A stretch of DNA of 64,000 nt. Source: Nilaparvata lugens. Its lineage: Eukaryota; Arthropoda; Insecta; Hemiptera; Delphacidae. Location: the NCBI RefSeq assembly GCF_014356525.2, contig NC_052507.1, positions 1,404,086 through 1,468,085 on the forward strand. The letters are read 5' to 3'. The position numbers and the translations under genes were made by a program. Of the stretch, positions 1-11,679 are shown piece after piece. Every line of letters starts with the position of its first letter. The first letter of the stretch is position 1. The notes beneath the pieces are model-generated. The model worked only from the letters and a program-made list of their open reading frames with translations. It ran no database searches and was not told the DNA's origin.

Positions 1-380
1 ATATCTGATGATCTATTGTAAGTTTCTGGCTAAAATAATTGAGTTACTCTTCAAATTAAAATTTTTCAAGCTGCATAAATACAGACAAACTGTATCACAC
101 GAGTTTGATAACATAATTCTCATAATAGAGAAAATTGGATGGAAATTTCCATAAAAGTTATAGTAAAAATTTTGATTTTTGATCTTTGAATCTAGACATT
201 GTATGCTGACCAGGGTTATAGGTTATTTGAGGCATTATAATACTATCGTTATTCAGGAGGATAAGACCCTAATTAAAATTTTAAGAACTATATGAGTGTA
301 ATTTGTAAGCCATATCTGTCTATGTTGATAAGCGTACCTGTAGCACTTGAAGGTCTTTTTGTAATATATGTATATGACAC

Positions 381-2769
381 TTGAAACTTCAACACAACAC
401 AATTTTATCCAGAATAGGCACTATCACTGAATCCATTTTAATATTCCTGAGACTTGGCAACACACTTGGCTATTTACTCGAAGTTTTCCATAATAACGTC
501 ACCATGAACCAGTCGCCAGCTAACTCACAAATTTCCTACTTCAGCGAACATCCCCAAAACTATGTAGCCACGACACCGGCAAATCAACAGCCCCAGGACG
601 ATGCAGCGGAGACCCCACGAGAGAGAGAGGGAGGCAGCATATGCTCCATCAGTTTCGACCCGCAAAACTTAGCCCAATTGTCTTCTACGAAGATTGATAA
701 CGTCGTCGATGCGAGTAAGTCCGATGAGAGTCCGGATGAGGGAGTGAGGGCGTCCAACCCGGTACCGGCGTCTCCGCAGATCGCTCCAAGCGTCGCCGAA
801 GGAACGGAGAATGCCGCTACCCAATCGCCATCCGATATCGCCAGTCAACCGCCATCCGCCACCAACCTGGAAAAACGCAATACAACATTAGACTCTTCAG
901 TCGGTTACATTACCAATCTTATGGCAAATAATTCTACAAACGAACTCAAACTCATGCTCAGTCAAATCTTAGCAAGACAGGACAATGAAGCGAAGGCAAA
1001 CCGGGAAGCTATGCAGAAAAATAGTGAAACTATCACTGAAAATATTACCAAGACTGTACAAGAAGGTATTAAAACCATGGATGCAAAATTTTCTAGCTTC
1101 AGGGAGGAAGTGAGAAATATAATAGATACAAAAATAGATACTCAATCTGCAGTTATCAAAAAGCTAGAAACTCGTCTAGATGATGTCACCTGTCAAATAA
1201 ATGAACGGTTGGATAACGTACCAAAGGAAGTTGAAAAACAGGTAGACGTATTAGGTGAGGAGAGAGGTACCACTATCATAGAAGCTACAACGGAAAAGGT
1301 ATCAGAAAATAAATGCGGAATAGAATCGAAGATGGGTGAAAATGTCAATAGAATGGAAATAATAACTAAAGAACAAAGTGACGTGCTGATAGGTATAGCG
1401 AACTTAACGGGGGAGGGGGCGAAATCAGGTGAGAGATGCGATGTATTAGAAAATGCCGTAGTCGGACAACAACTAAAGATAACCACATTATATGGCGAAG
1501 TGAATGAGAACATAAAAACTATAGATGATAAATGGACCGCAAGTGAGGAAAGAGTCTCCAGACTAGCGACATCTATGGAAAATATTCCAGCCAGCAGAAT
1601 ACATTATATACCGATTGAACCAGTAAATAGCACTCAACCTTTCCAAAATCTTGGAAAATTTGATAATTCCTACCGTCACATGCAACCCAAACCATTTGTG
1701 GACCAAATAAGAGCCGTTCAAGAACTGACACCCACCTCTTGGTTAATGTGGCGTTTCCAATTATCCAGTCTATACTCGGCGAGCCGCTGATGTTTTTCCA
1801 GAGCCGGATGCGAGATATCAACAGCCTGGAGGACTTCATCTCCCAGTTCCTGCAACAGTATTGGAGTAAATGTAAACAGATGGATGCATTATCAGAAATT
1901 ATTTTATGCACTTATGATAGCAGAAATGGACAATCCTACACTGATTTTATAACAGATTTGATGAATAGAAACTATCATTAGACGAATATCTAGCTGATTC
2001 ATCACTGGTCCACATATTAACAAAAAAGCTTCCTTTCAATGTTCGTATGACACTGGCAGTATCTTCGATTTCCAGTTGTGAAGAACTGATAGAACATTTA
2101 CATTCTATCCAATCAGCTACTTCTGAGCCAAATCATATAAATAAACAAGCAAGAAATTTTAATCAGCAAAATAGTAATTTCAAACAAAACAGTAATAATG
2201 AAAATCATATAGCAAATGCTAGAGCAAATGCGCAAAGAGCGAAGTATACTGAAAATAATAACAGAGTTCAATCATTTGATAATAATTATAGAAATAAGTT
2301 CCAATACCGAAGCAGTAAACAGCATCACAAAGAGGCATATTATGATAACAGAGATCACTGGAATAGAAATAATAAACGGAAAATAACCTTCACAAAACAG
2401 GACGAAAATAAACAAAATCATAACCAAACAAATACATCTTATACAATAGCACATACAACAAGGACAACACAAAATCAACATGCAAATGACCCACCACCAG
2501 ACACACAGGAGCCCATACAAGACAGCCTACCACACAAAACCGCCGCCCGCCATGCACTTGAAACGCCCTGTAAACATCAATCCCTCTTGAGCCTTATATT
2601 TCCCACTGAAGAACCATCACCGCAGGAAGAGCAACCCGCCACCGAGGAACACCAGGTTACAGTAGAGGAATTATGTAATATGGAGCCCACATGCAGGATC
2701 GGAGAACGCCCACCGCAAGGCCCGGAGACGGAAACGCCCGAGGCAGACACCGGACGACCGACTGCATGA
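381..2769 (+). pseudogene. Gag remnant of an LTR retrotransposon, broken by two frameshifts
   Basis: Three overlapping open stretches (381-1790, 1739-1981, 2047-2769) read as one decayed Gag-like protein. The first, 469 codons, has a Ser/Pro/Glu-rich N-terminus and then a long Lys/Glu-rich part (about residues 190-400) that looks coiled-coil. It ends as a Trp/Leu-containing capsid-like segment starts. That segment continues in another frame from about 1739 and again in a third frame from about 1980, so two single-base indels break it near 1745 and 1980. The third stretch is Asn/Gln-rich, then Pro/Glu-rich, like a Gag C-terminus; no CCHC knuckle is visible. Placement in the Ty3/gypsy group is inferred from the integrase-like tail at 3533-3679. 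The indels may be real decay or sequencing error. No LTR pair was identified, and the 5' LTR could lie left of the window. Confidence 0.6.
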
Positions 2770-3532
2770 CCGACTACAGGAGAAAAGAGGCATGCACCGC
2801 AAGGCCAGGAGGCGGAAAGTCAAGCGGAAGAAAAAGAAGTACCGCGCGCGACGATACCGGCCGCATGCACGTTTCAAACGCCCGAGGAGGATTCCGGACC
2901 AAAACCAGGATGGAGGACCGGAGATCGACAGCATGCATCCACGGCACATTCGCTTTAAAGCAGAAGATCAGCGATGTGACCGGCAAAGTGGATCTAATAA
3001 ATGGAAAGAAACTGGAGCTAACGGAAGGACTAATAGGGATTCATACAGGGATAAAAACGGAACTGAAAGGAAAACTACGATTGAAACATGCATGGATGAT
3101 AATAATAAAGTGGACTACATATTGAGTTTGATGAAGGATAAAAAGTGTTTAAGAAGAGTAAAAGAAATAAGAAATAATAATAAGAGAGTGAAAGTACCTG
3201 AATATTATATGTTGAGAGATTATATTGTTAAAGAAATGATAAATGTTCTGATATATTGTATACTATTTGTTATGACTGTGATATGGATAAAAGACTGTGT
3301 TGTGGATAGGATGAAAAATATTGTATTATTATTACTAAATGAAACTACTATTGATGAGTGGAAAGGTTATGTTGTGAGAACACGGTAAATGCATTGATTT
3401 ATTTTGTGAGTATTATTATATTTATGGCTGCAATATCAATTGAGGAAAATATCATTAAAGTATTGATGAATGAGGGCGTGTCTTATGTTGAGAGAATCAG
3501 TTCTAAAATTTTCAAAGCTAATCTGAAACTCA
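2770..3532 (+). other. Scrambled internal part of the LTR retrotransposon
   Basis: Between the Gag remnant and the integrase-like tail two overlapping plus frames stay open (2691-3125 and 2792-3388). They are Arg/Lys-rich at first and hydrophobic toward the end. I see no protease, reverse transcriptase or RNase H motif, so pol appears largely deleted. Length and position suggest an internally deleted element. The open frames may be fortuitous. Confidence 0.35.
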
Positions 3533-3679
3533 GAACGATTCAAAATACACCAAGTAAATACTCTAGCTAGCCGGATCAGAGCTGATGGAGAACCGGTCGT
3601 CAAAACCGCCAGATTATTTACAGAATCAAAAGAAAATATTTCTAATCTCAAACCGTATTATCGAGACAATAAGCGATAA
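3533..3679 (+). pseudogene. Integrase C-terminal tail fragment (Ty3/gypsy type)
   Basis: This frame of 48 codons plus a TAA stop starts from an RFKI-like segment and ends in NISNLKPYY followed by a short basic tail. An 'xNLKPYY' ending just before the stop is typical of the C-terminus of Pol in Ty3/gypsy elements, where the domain after the integrase core helps bind DNA. No catalytic DDE residues are present, so this is only the tail. It lies about 760 bp after the Gag remnant on the same strand, which supports one internally deleted element. Family assignment is from motif memory. Confidence 0.5.
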
Positions 3680-6600
3680 GAATATAAACAATAATATTTG
3701 GATTCATGGATCTACCTGTCAACAAATACGTACCAAACAAACACCAGGCAACACACTTATTTCGCAGACGAGTATCCACTTTGAACAACAACACCTGAAA
3801 ATAAAGAAATAAAAAATTTAGAAACCATTTTTTTACCACCTTTCTTATTATGAAACAAGAGAATAAATAACTTCTAATGTTAAAAAGCCAACTTACCTTC
3901 ATGTAGCAGGAAGAAACATCAAGATGGCGACAAGTGACAAGCCGAAGCCAACGTAAACCGCTGTACACTACGAAAACCAGAATAGTCAATGCCTATTAAA
4001 TCATCAAAGTTGATACCCCGAATAAGAAGATCAAGTGTCATATAAATGTGAATTGCATGTAGAGATATTATAGAAATATTATATTATTATTATTTATGTA
4101 AAACTATTAAGAAAATCATTAAAATTATCCGCCAAATGATCAAACCGCATAGTTACCACCAAAAGCATTAATCCCAAGTCTCAACGTATTAGAGGAATAA
4201 GAAGTTCGTGTTGATAAAACCTACCAAAGATTATCTTTAAAAATATCCATTACATGAAAACAAAGCCCAATTTCTGCAAGAGAATGAAATGAAAATGTAC
4301 AAGTCACTGTTCTATGTTGAGGGAGAAAATATGTTATACTCTGCAAGTCGGAGAATTATCAGTTTGTTAGGTTGGCAATGATTTTGCACCAACATTCAAA
4401 TGTGCTTCTGGCCTGAGGGCAGAGCGTGGATTAGAAAAAAGATTTATATTATGTATGGAGGAGGAGATAGTTTATATTGTGTATTGTGTGTAGAAGGAGA
4501 TTGGCCGATGTAAGGCGTATGTATTTGAATTGAATTTATTTATTGTTGTATATGTTGTTGAATTGTTAGGAGGTAAGATTATCAGTAGAGTTATTAGCAG
4601 ACTTTGTAACATATATGATTTCTGATCCAAAACCAACTGGATCATAAAATTTATATTATATTCTCGAATTGTCGTTTTAAATCAGAAATCAGAGGGCGTT
4701 TTGTGTCACGTGGTAATTTGAAACCACCAAATATTTCTAAATGAGCCAATAAAATATAATAGAACTATAAAATTGGAAAGAAGGTTAGACCTATCTAAAG
4801 AGTAAATCAACTCAAATCAAGTATTATTAGTGATTAGGAGTAATAGCATTATCAACAACGATAAGAAAACATGTATTATTGTGATTTAATAATTATGAGA
4901 ACTCATTGGTAAGATCAAAAAATTATAAAGCGGCATAATTATTATTGGCGGATTACAAAAAAAAAATAAAATAAAATGCATGAACATTGAGGTTAGAGTT
5001 ACTTGTTTACGTTTTGAAAAGAATTAGTCGATCTTGGATAAATCGATAATTATCCGAACCAATACTGAATGAATCAGCTGATTATCCGATCAACCCATAT
5101 GACCGGTTGAATCATATAAAATTCACTCATAAAGGATATATTATGTATACTAAAGGAAGTCGATGTGTAGAAATACAAATAGCTATTATTTCTGTATAAT
5201 ATTTATTATAATCTAAAAAAGCATGATAAATCAAGAGTATAAAAAACTCATATAAAACTAAATGTATTATCTATTAAAATCGTATGTTACGATTTATTTA
5301 TGAATTCAATTTAAGATAAATACCCCATATATCTGTATAAAAACTTCTTTTATTAAATTTTTTCTATATAAAGCCGAGGAAGCCCTGATTCCCAGGCAAC
5401 CAATTGTATTGAGTCTATTAAATTGAGGCCAATCAGAGAGTAGCTTATAGAATTATTCTAGGAAGAAGCAAATTTTTCTGAAAACCTTTTTCTTCTGGCT
5501 TAAGATCCCACCCGAGAGGATGCACATGGAGTTTAGGGTCTTTTCTTATTCCTTTTAAAAATTTTTTAACGAATTATTAAGCCAAACCCTTTTTTAAATG
5601 TAATGTATGTTTGTTGAATGTTAATTGTTTGTGAACTCAGTGCTGTCAAGGAGTTCGTAATTGTAAAGATTCCCATAAAAATAGCTTTAATTCGAAAGAA
5701 ACTTATAAAAATCTGGATCACACGTTAGCCCAGCAGTGACGAAAAGGAGCCTACCTAATTAATTATTGGAATAATTAATTCAATCCACGAGAACATCCAG
5801 AACTTCAGTCAGTGAGTGATAAGTCAAACCAAATGAGCTCATTTGTCTACGTTCAGTGGGGTAATAATTAATAAAAAAGCGCTATTCCATTAATTAGAGT
5901 TAAAATAAAAAGTCACCACGTGTTGAACAATATCACATAGTTCACAAGAACATTTTATAAATTTATTTATTATATGTAGGAAGCTTACTTCCATGCACTG
6001 CCCGAATTCATATTAAAAGCCCTGAGATCTCATGTTCGAATATTAATTTATTAAATATTAATTTTGTTTATTGAACAAAATATACCATATCAAACTTATA
6101 GACCGAACAGGTTTTTATCTGCAGAATTTTATATTGATTGGAAGTCTAAGTACCAGTATTAAATATAATATATTTATGAATTTGAAACTCATTATTGTGA
6201 CTATTAGCAAAGCCTGTGATAATTATTCAGATTTTAAAAGTAGATTATTTAAGTGAATTATAGTTATATCGAATATTTTATGCACATCTTTTTTGTGGGA
6301 ATATATTTCGTGTTTTATGTCAGCATACAAACTTATAGAATTTTTTATTATATCCCAATTCATCTCGTGTTATATAGTTTGAGCTGTTTTGGTACCAACA
6401 AATATCTAGCAGCATTTAAAATTATTGAATCAATTATATTAACCTTATTCAAAGCACTCAATATTTATCATCCTTTGATGATATTCATTTCATCAGCCAG
6501 AACAAATATATTAAGAAATTATATTAATAAGGTTCCAGTTATATCATATAAGGATCCAGAGAGCTTCAAGAACTGGCGTTGTAAGTTCTAAGGAATTTTG

Positions 6601-7059
6601 AAAGGGTATATTGGTGAATACTTGTATTCACGACGAGCGTTTTAAGAATCAACTAGAAACAACTATAGTTGGTCCTGATTATTCTCTAGTGGTACATGGT
6701 TACTGATAATCAGTCATCAAATATTCTTTTAATTTCCTTACTGGTATTCTTCAAGAACTTCATAGAAGCAGCGGTAAGAATTACCAATTACCGATCACTG
6801 AATCTTATGGTGATTGTTTGTATTTATAAAATTCATGTTTCTACCACTGAGCTAGAGCTGAGGTTTGAACCCAGTAATTTTGCGAGCCGGAAGGCCTTAA
6901 TTTTTTGTGAATTTATTCGCAAAAGAGGGAATTTAGAGACTGCTCTTATAAATACCAGAAACATCGTATTATCTGTGAAGGAATTGCAATCCACAACTTC
7001 TCACAATAGCTTCATAACGTGGGACTCTATCATAAGAGATAACCCCCCCAGGAGCACAA
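3680..7059. other. AT-rich sequence without a supportable gene
   Basis: No convincing coding exon. A TATAAA box at about 5369 followed by a more GC-balanced stretch (5375-5560) could be the U3/R part of a long terminal repeat belonging to the element at 381-3679, but no matching copy is visible in the window. Two AT-rich open frames (6071-6256, 6253-6591) have the composition expected by chance. Confidence 0.5.
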
Positions 7060-7860
<801 letters not shown>

Positions 7861-8330
7861 CTTCATTCAACTAATATGTTTAAATACTCCCATGCTTATT
7901 TCCTTCTAAGACAAACGCATTCCTTAGAATATTGAAAGATATCAGGCATATTCATGAGCTTCAAAGTTAATTGAATTAAAGGAATTGCAAACAAGTTATC
8001 CCCTCCACACAGAGCTTTGAAAAGTTTAAACTGAAGTTGGGTACCTTAGGTATTAATGTGCTCCTTCAAGGGTGTATGTTTTGATTCTTACCCACTAATT
8101 ATTCACTGATATAGCAAGAAACTCCACGTCACCAAAACCGTTTTCAAAGTTTCCGCTTCACTCTTGAGATTTGTGCTGTGCGATTCTGAAGGGGAGTCGG
8201 AATTGAGAAAGCTCGGAGAGATGGCTCGGAATTGAGAGAACTCTTCCCGGTCGAGCATGACTTGAGAGTACACTCGCACGCACCGACGCGCTAAGGGATA
8301 TTCGAGTTTACTGTATATCTATTCATGACA
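7861..8330. other. Unassigned non-coding sequence
   Basis: No gene, RNA or transposon end recognised. Confidence 0.4.
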
Positions 8331-9470
8331 GAAGTGGAAGGAGTAGAAAAAGAAGAATTTTGATAGCGACAAGATAAAGTTGGGAATGATGATGAGGAAG
8401 AAGAATATTGGGGAGATGAGGATGAAGATGAGAGACTAGGAGGAGAAGAAGAAAAGGAAGGAGATAAAAGTAAAATATAGAAGGGAATTATGGAAATATA
8501 TAAGGGAAATATAAAAAGCAACAAAATAATTTCGAGAATGAAGAAGAGGGAGGATAATATTGAGGAGATGAGGATGAAGATGGTAGACGAGAAGGAGAAG
8601 AAGAAAAGAAAGGAGAAGAGTGAAAATATAGAAGAAAAAAATATGAAAAGCAAGAAGAACAAGTTGAAAATGAGGATGAGGAAGAAGAATATTGGGGAGA
8701 TGAGTATGAAGATGGTAGACTAGGAGGAGAAGAAGAGAAGGAAGGAGATGGTGGAGGAGAAGGAGAAGGAGAAGGAGAAGAAGGAGGAGATGGTGAAGGA
8801 GAAGTTGGGAAAGGAGCTATTGCTTGAGAATACGAAGGAGAAAGAGGAGAAGAATTGGGATAAATGAGAAAGAGGAGACCAAAAGAGGAAGAAGAAAAGA
8901 GAATTAAGTGAAATAGGGGAGAAGGAGAAAAAGTTGGAAGAGAAGTTATTACATGAGAATAAGAAGGAGAAAGAGGGGAAGAATTGGGATAAATGAGAAA
9001 GAGGAGACCAAAAGAGGAAGAAGAAGAGAGAATTAAGTGAAATAGGGGAGAAGAAGAAAAAGTTGGAAGAGAAGTTATTACATGAGAATAAGAAGGAGAA
9101 AGAGGAGGAGAATTGGGATAGATGAAAATGAGGAGACCAAAAGAGGAAGAAGAAAAGTTATTATACATGAAAATAAGATTGAGAAGAATTGTGTTGAGTA
9201 AGGAAGAAGAGACCAAAAGAGGAAGGACAGAGAATTAGGTGAAATAGGGCAGAAGGAGAGGAAGTTGGAGGAAGAGCTATTACATGAGAATGAGAAGAAG
9301 AAAGAGGAGGAGGATTGGGAATTGGGATGAGTGTGGAAGAAAAACAGAGAACAAGAGAAGTAGGTAAAAAATGAATTATTTTATGGGGAGAAAGAGAGAA
9401 ATTGGGAGAAAATACTTCAGAGAAAGAGAGAAAATAAGAAAAAGGAGGAGGAAGAGAAGCATCGTATATA
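8331..9470 (+). repeat. Purine-rich (GA/GGA/GAA) tract with a 129-bp tandem period
   Basis: Over 1.1 kb the plus strand is overwhelmingly A and G. Inside it a unit repeats with a period of about 129 bp: the string GAATTGGGATA recurs near 8852, 8981 and 9110, followed each time by AGGAGACCAAAAGAGG. The Ser/Pro-rich open frames on the minus strand and the Lys/Glu-rich one on the plus strand come from the composition and are not genes. A polypurine run this long can form triplex (H-DNA); that is inference. Confidence 0.85.
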
Positions 9471-10229
9471 TAATATACATGTGACGATTGCACCGTAATA
9501 AATCGTTGGCGTCGGGACGCTCCCCTAAGCTTTACAGCAACTCGAGTCCCTAACGAGTAAAATAATAATTATCATGCGTGAGGAGTGAACGTGCTCGAGT
9601 ACAGTTTTGAAAAATGACTCGCGAATCCGCTTTACATAATTGAGAAGCACATAAATGAAGCACCGAGAAGAACATGAATTAAGCACTGAGTAAACACAGA
9701 GAACATTTCAAAACTCAGGAGGACCCTCCATCTAATGTCCAGTCATTACCTACTTGAAAATTCTCTCGATTTGAAGCATGGGACGAGATTTAGGGACTTA
9801 CATGCCTCAACTGATGCTTCTGAGGGTGTAAATTTACATGGAACGTGAAAGCATTGATTGTTTTGCAAATTTCCCCTCAAATGAGATTCCTACTTAGTGA
9901 TGTCCACTTTATAATAGCAGTGGAGGAAGATAGTAGAACAACGTTGCCGTTCCTCTGCCTTGTCAATGCCTTCTATTGACGGTAGCTGATATAGGTTTAT
10001 TGATGTAATATTAACTGTTCATTCTCTTTTAAAATAATAAATTATATTTTTCAATAACTTCATAATGAATTTTCATAATTAAGATAGTATATCTTGTTAA
10101 ATAATCCTACATTGTTAACCCTAGAGACACACTGGGGTGTTTGACACCCCGGGGATTTTTTTTCTGTTCTGCAGTTGACAATATCAAACAGATGAGAACT
10201 TTTGCCCAGTCTAAATTAGGTTTGAAGCA

Positions 10230-10586
10230 TTGTCAACTACTCTTCACCACTTCCAGTCAGTAATAGCATTCTACAAGGTCACCAGCTCATCTTGTTCCTC
10301 GTTTGGGGTGTCTAACACCCCAGAGTGTCTTTCACGTAGGACTTTTATCAAATATGTTTTTACAAAGATTTACTTGTATTGGCCACTACGAATGTGGTAT
10401 GGGATGTTGGATCAGATTGGAATAAATGCTATGATACAACTTGAGGTTCAAAACAATAAAATGAAAAGACGTGAGTTTTTGATGAAGTTGTCATTGGCAA
10501 TGATCAAGCCATTCCCTCAAACCAGATTAGGTTTGACCAAATATGTAAGCAGGGACGCCTCCAACCAAATATGTAAGCAGGGATAG
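10230..10586 (+). pseudogene. piggyBac-type transposase C-terminal remnant
   Basis: In this open frame the part from about residue 45 to 103 (YWPLRMWYGMLDQIGINAM, then RREFLMKLSLAM) matches the pattern of the DDE_Tnp_1_7 (piggyBac) domain: a WP pair, an aliphatic LD.xGINA helix, and an R.(E/D)FL..L helix before the end of the catalytic core. The piggyBac catalytic aspartates would lie upstream and are absent, and the Cys-rich tail usual after this segment is missing. The frame instead runs into the first unit of the 43-bp minisatellite and stops. Non-functional. The start codon shown is only the first Met of the open frame. Confidence 0.75.
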
Positions 10587-10695
10587 GGGCGGCAGGAGAA
10601 GCCTCCACCAAATATGTAAGCAGGGATAGGGGCGGCAGGAGAAGCCTCCACCAAATATGTAAGCAATATATTTGCCTTCACCAAATATGTAAGGG
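10533..10695. repeat. 43-bp minisatellite, array 1 (about 3-4 units)
   Basis: Units contain CACCAAATATGTAAGCAGGG followed by GGGGCGGCAGGAGAAGCC. The array starts TTTGACCAAATATG and ends in a shorter variant unit containing GCAATATATTTGC, then GGGTGGGAAAATG. Confidence 0.97.
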
Positions 10696-11215
10696 TGGGA
10701 AAATGAAAAAAAAAAACACAAGAAACCCCAACACTCAGGCGGACCATACGTACTTCTGAAATTAGCATAAATAAATAATTTCTCTGGATGTTGGACGACA
10801 CATCCAGACTAGTTTATTCATAAATTCATACATACATTACATATATTACATATTTTTTAATATAACAATATTCAGGGTTTAGAAAATGATACCTTACTAT
10901 ATTGATAAGCAGTGTTTTACTTTCGATTTCTGTACGCACTTGGAACAAAAATAATTAAGAAATGATGAAATATGGGCAAAGTACTTTATTCTCTATATTT
11001 TTCAAAGAAAAATGCAAAATTAAATTGGGGTGTTCAACACCCCAGTGTGTCTACTGTGTTAGCATAAATTAAGTGTGACTCTGTAGGGTTAGAAGACGAT
11101 CAGGCAACAGAGCAAAGCGAGAAAAAGATAGCGGTATCGGCTTTGTTGAATGATAGACAAGGATAGCAATACCATTGCTGATCAAAGACTGTCATTATAA
11201 CGTGGACCTCACTAA

Positions 11216-11679
11216 ACAGAGCACACCTAAATTTAGAATGTTAGTGAACTTGCTGAATGCTGAACTTTGCTTCGTGTAACGCGTTCGGCTCATTTTACGA
11301 CTAAACATAAATAGGTTCCCTGTTTCAGTTGTAAGATCGTAAATATTTTCTCTTGTAATAAACGCTTGGAAATATTTTCATGGCTGCTTCTGGTGTACAG
11401 TAGCTAGACAACAATAAGATTCATTTTCAACTTTCAGTATTTGTAGGATGGGAGGCCATGAGTTTATTCGAGAATGAATCTGACAGTTTCAAGTGGAACT
11501 CGTCTATGAAAACATCCAGTTTGGCCATGTTTAGCTGTTTATTCATTTATTTATTTATTCATTTATTGTATAAATACTATAATCATAATACAATTATGAA
11601 ATTGAAGGAAAACTAGGCTGACCTGTACTATTTCTCTCCAAAAATTTTGATAAAATGTTAATGTTGTTCAAAAGATAAG
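11216..11679. repeat. Flank segment F (copy 1) between arrays 1 and 2
   Basis: Non-coding sequence downstream of the MITE right end. It is repeated nearly unchanged at about 14483-14952 and 16912-17377. It ends at CAAAAGATAAGGTT, where array 2 begins abruptly. Confidence 0.9.

Larger units (their letters stand above)
10119..11088 (+). mobile_element. piggyBac-like element carrying a 43-bp minisatellite
   Basis: It starts directly after TTAA (10115-10118) with CCCTAGAGACACACTGGGG and ends with GTAGGG followed by TTAG, a one-base-altered TTAA. A TTAA target and a CCCTAG-type end are hallmarks of the piggyBac superfamily. A 17-bp near-palindrome, GGGGTGTT-x-ACACCCC type, lies near both ends (10134-10150, 11027-11043) and again at 10305-10321. 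Inside are a transposase remnant (10230-10586) and the first 43-bp array (10533-10695). The empty site is known from MITE copies that read through CATTGTTAAAAG. Confidence 0.85.
9895..11215. mobile_element. MITE with GAGGTCCACGTTATAATGG ends, interrupted at its TTAA
   Basis: The left end is a mutated TAGTGATGTCCACTTTATAA. The right end is ACTGTCATTATAACGTGGAC. Both match the inverted ends of a MITE present many times in the window (a less disturbed copy is at 47998-48330). In that copy the centre reads ACATTGTTAAAAGACGATC. Here the same site is split at TTAA by the piggyBac-like element at 10119-11088. No coding capacity. Confidence 0.85.

Noticed and set aside
4316..5724. Possible long terminal repeat with a TATA box at about 5369
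   Set aside because: No second copy in the window and no convincing TG...CA ends or primer-binding site, so not listed as an LTR.
8291..9493. Ser/Pro-rich minus open frames and Lys/Glu-rich plus open frame
   Set aside because: Direct consequence of a purine-only strand; no domain or splice support.
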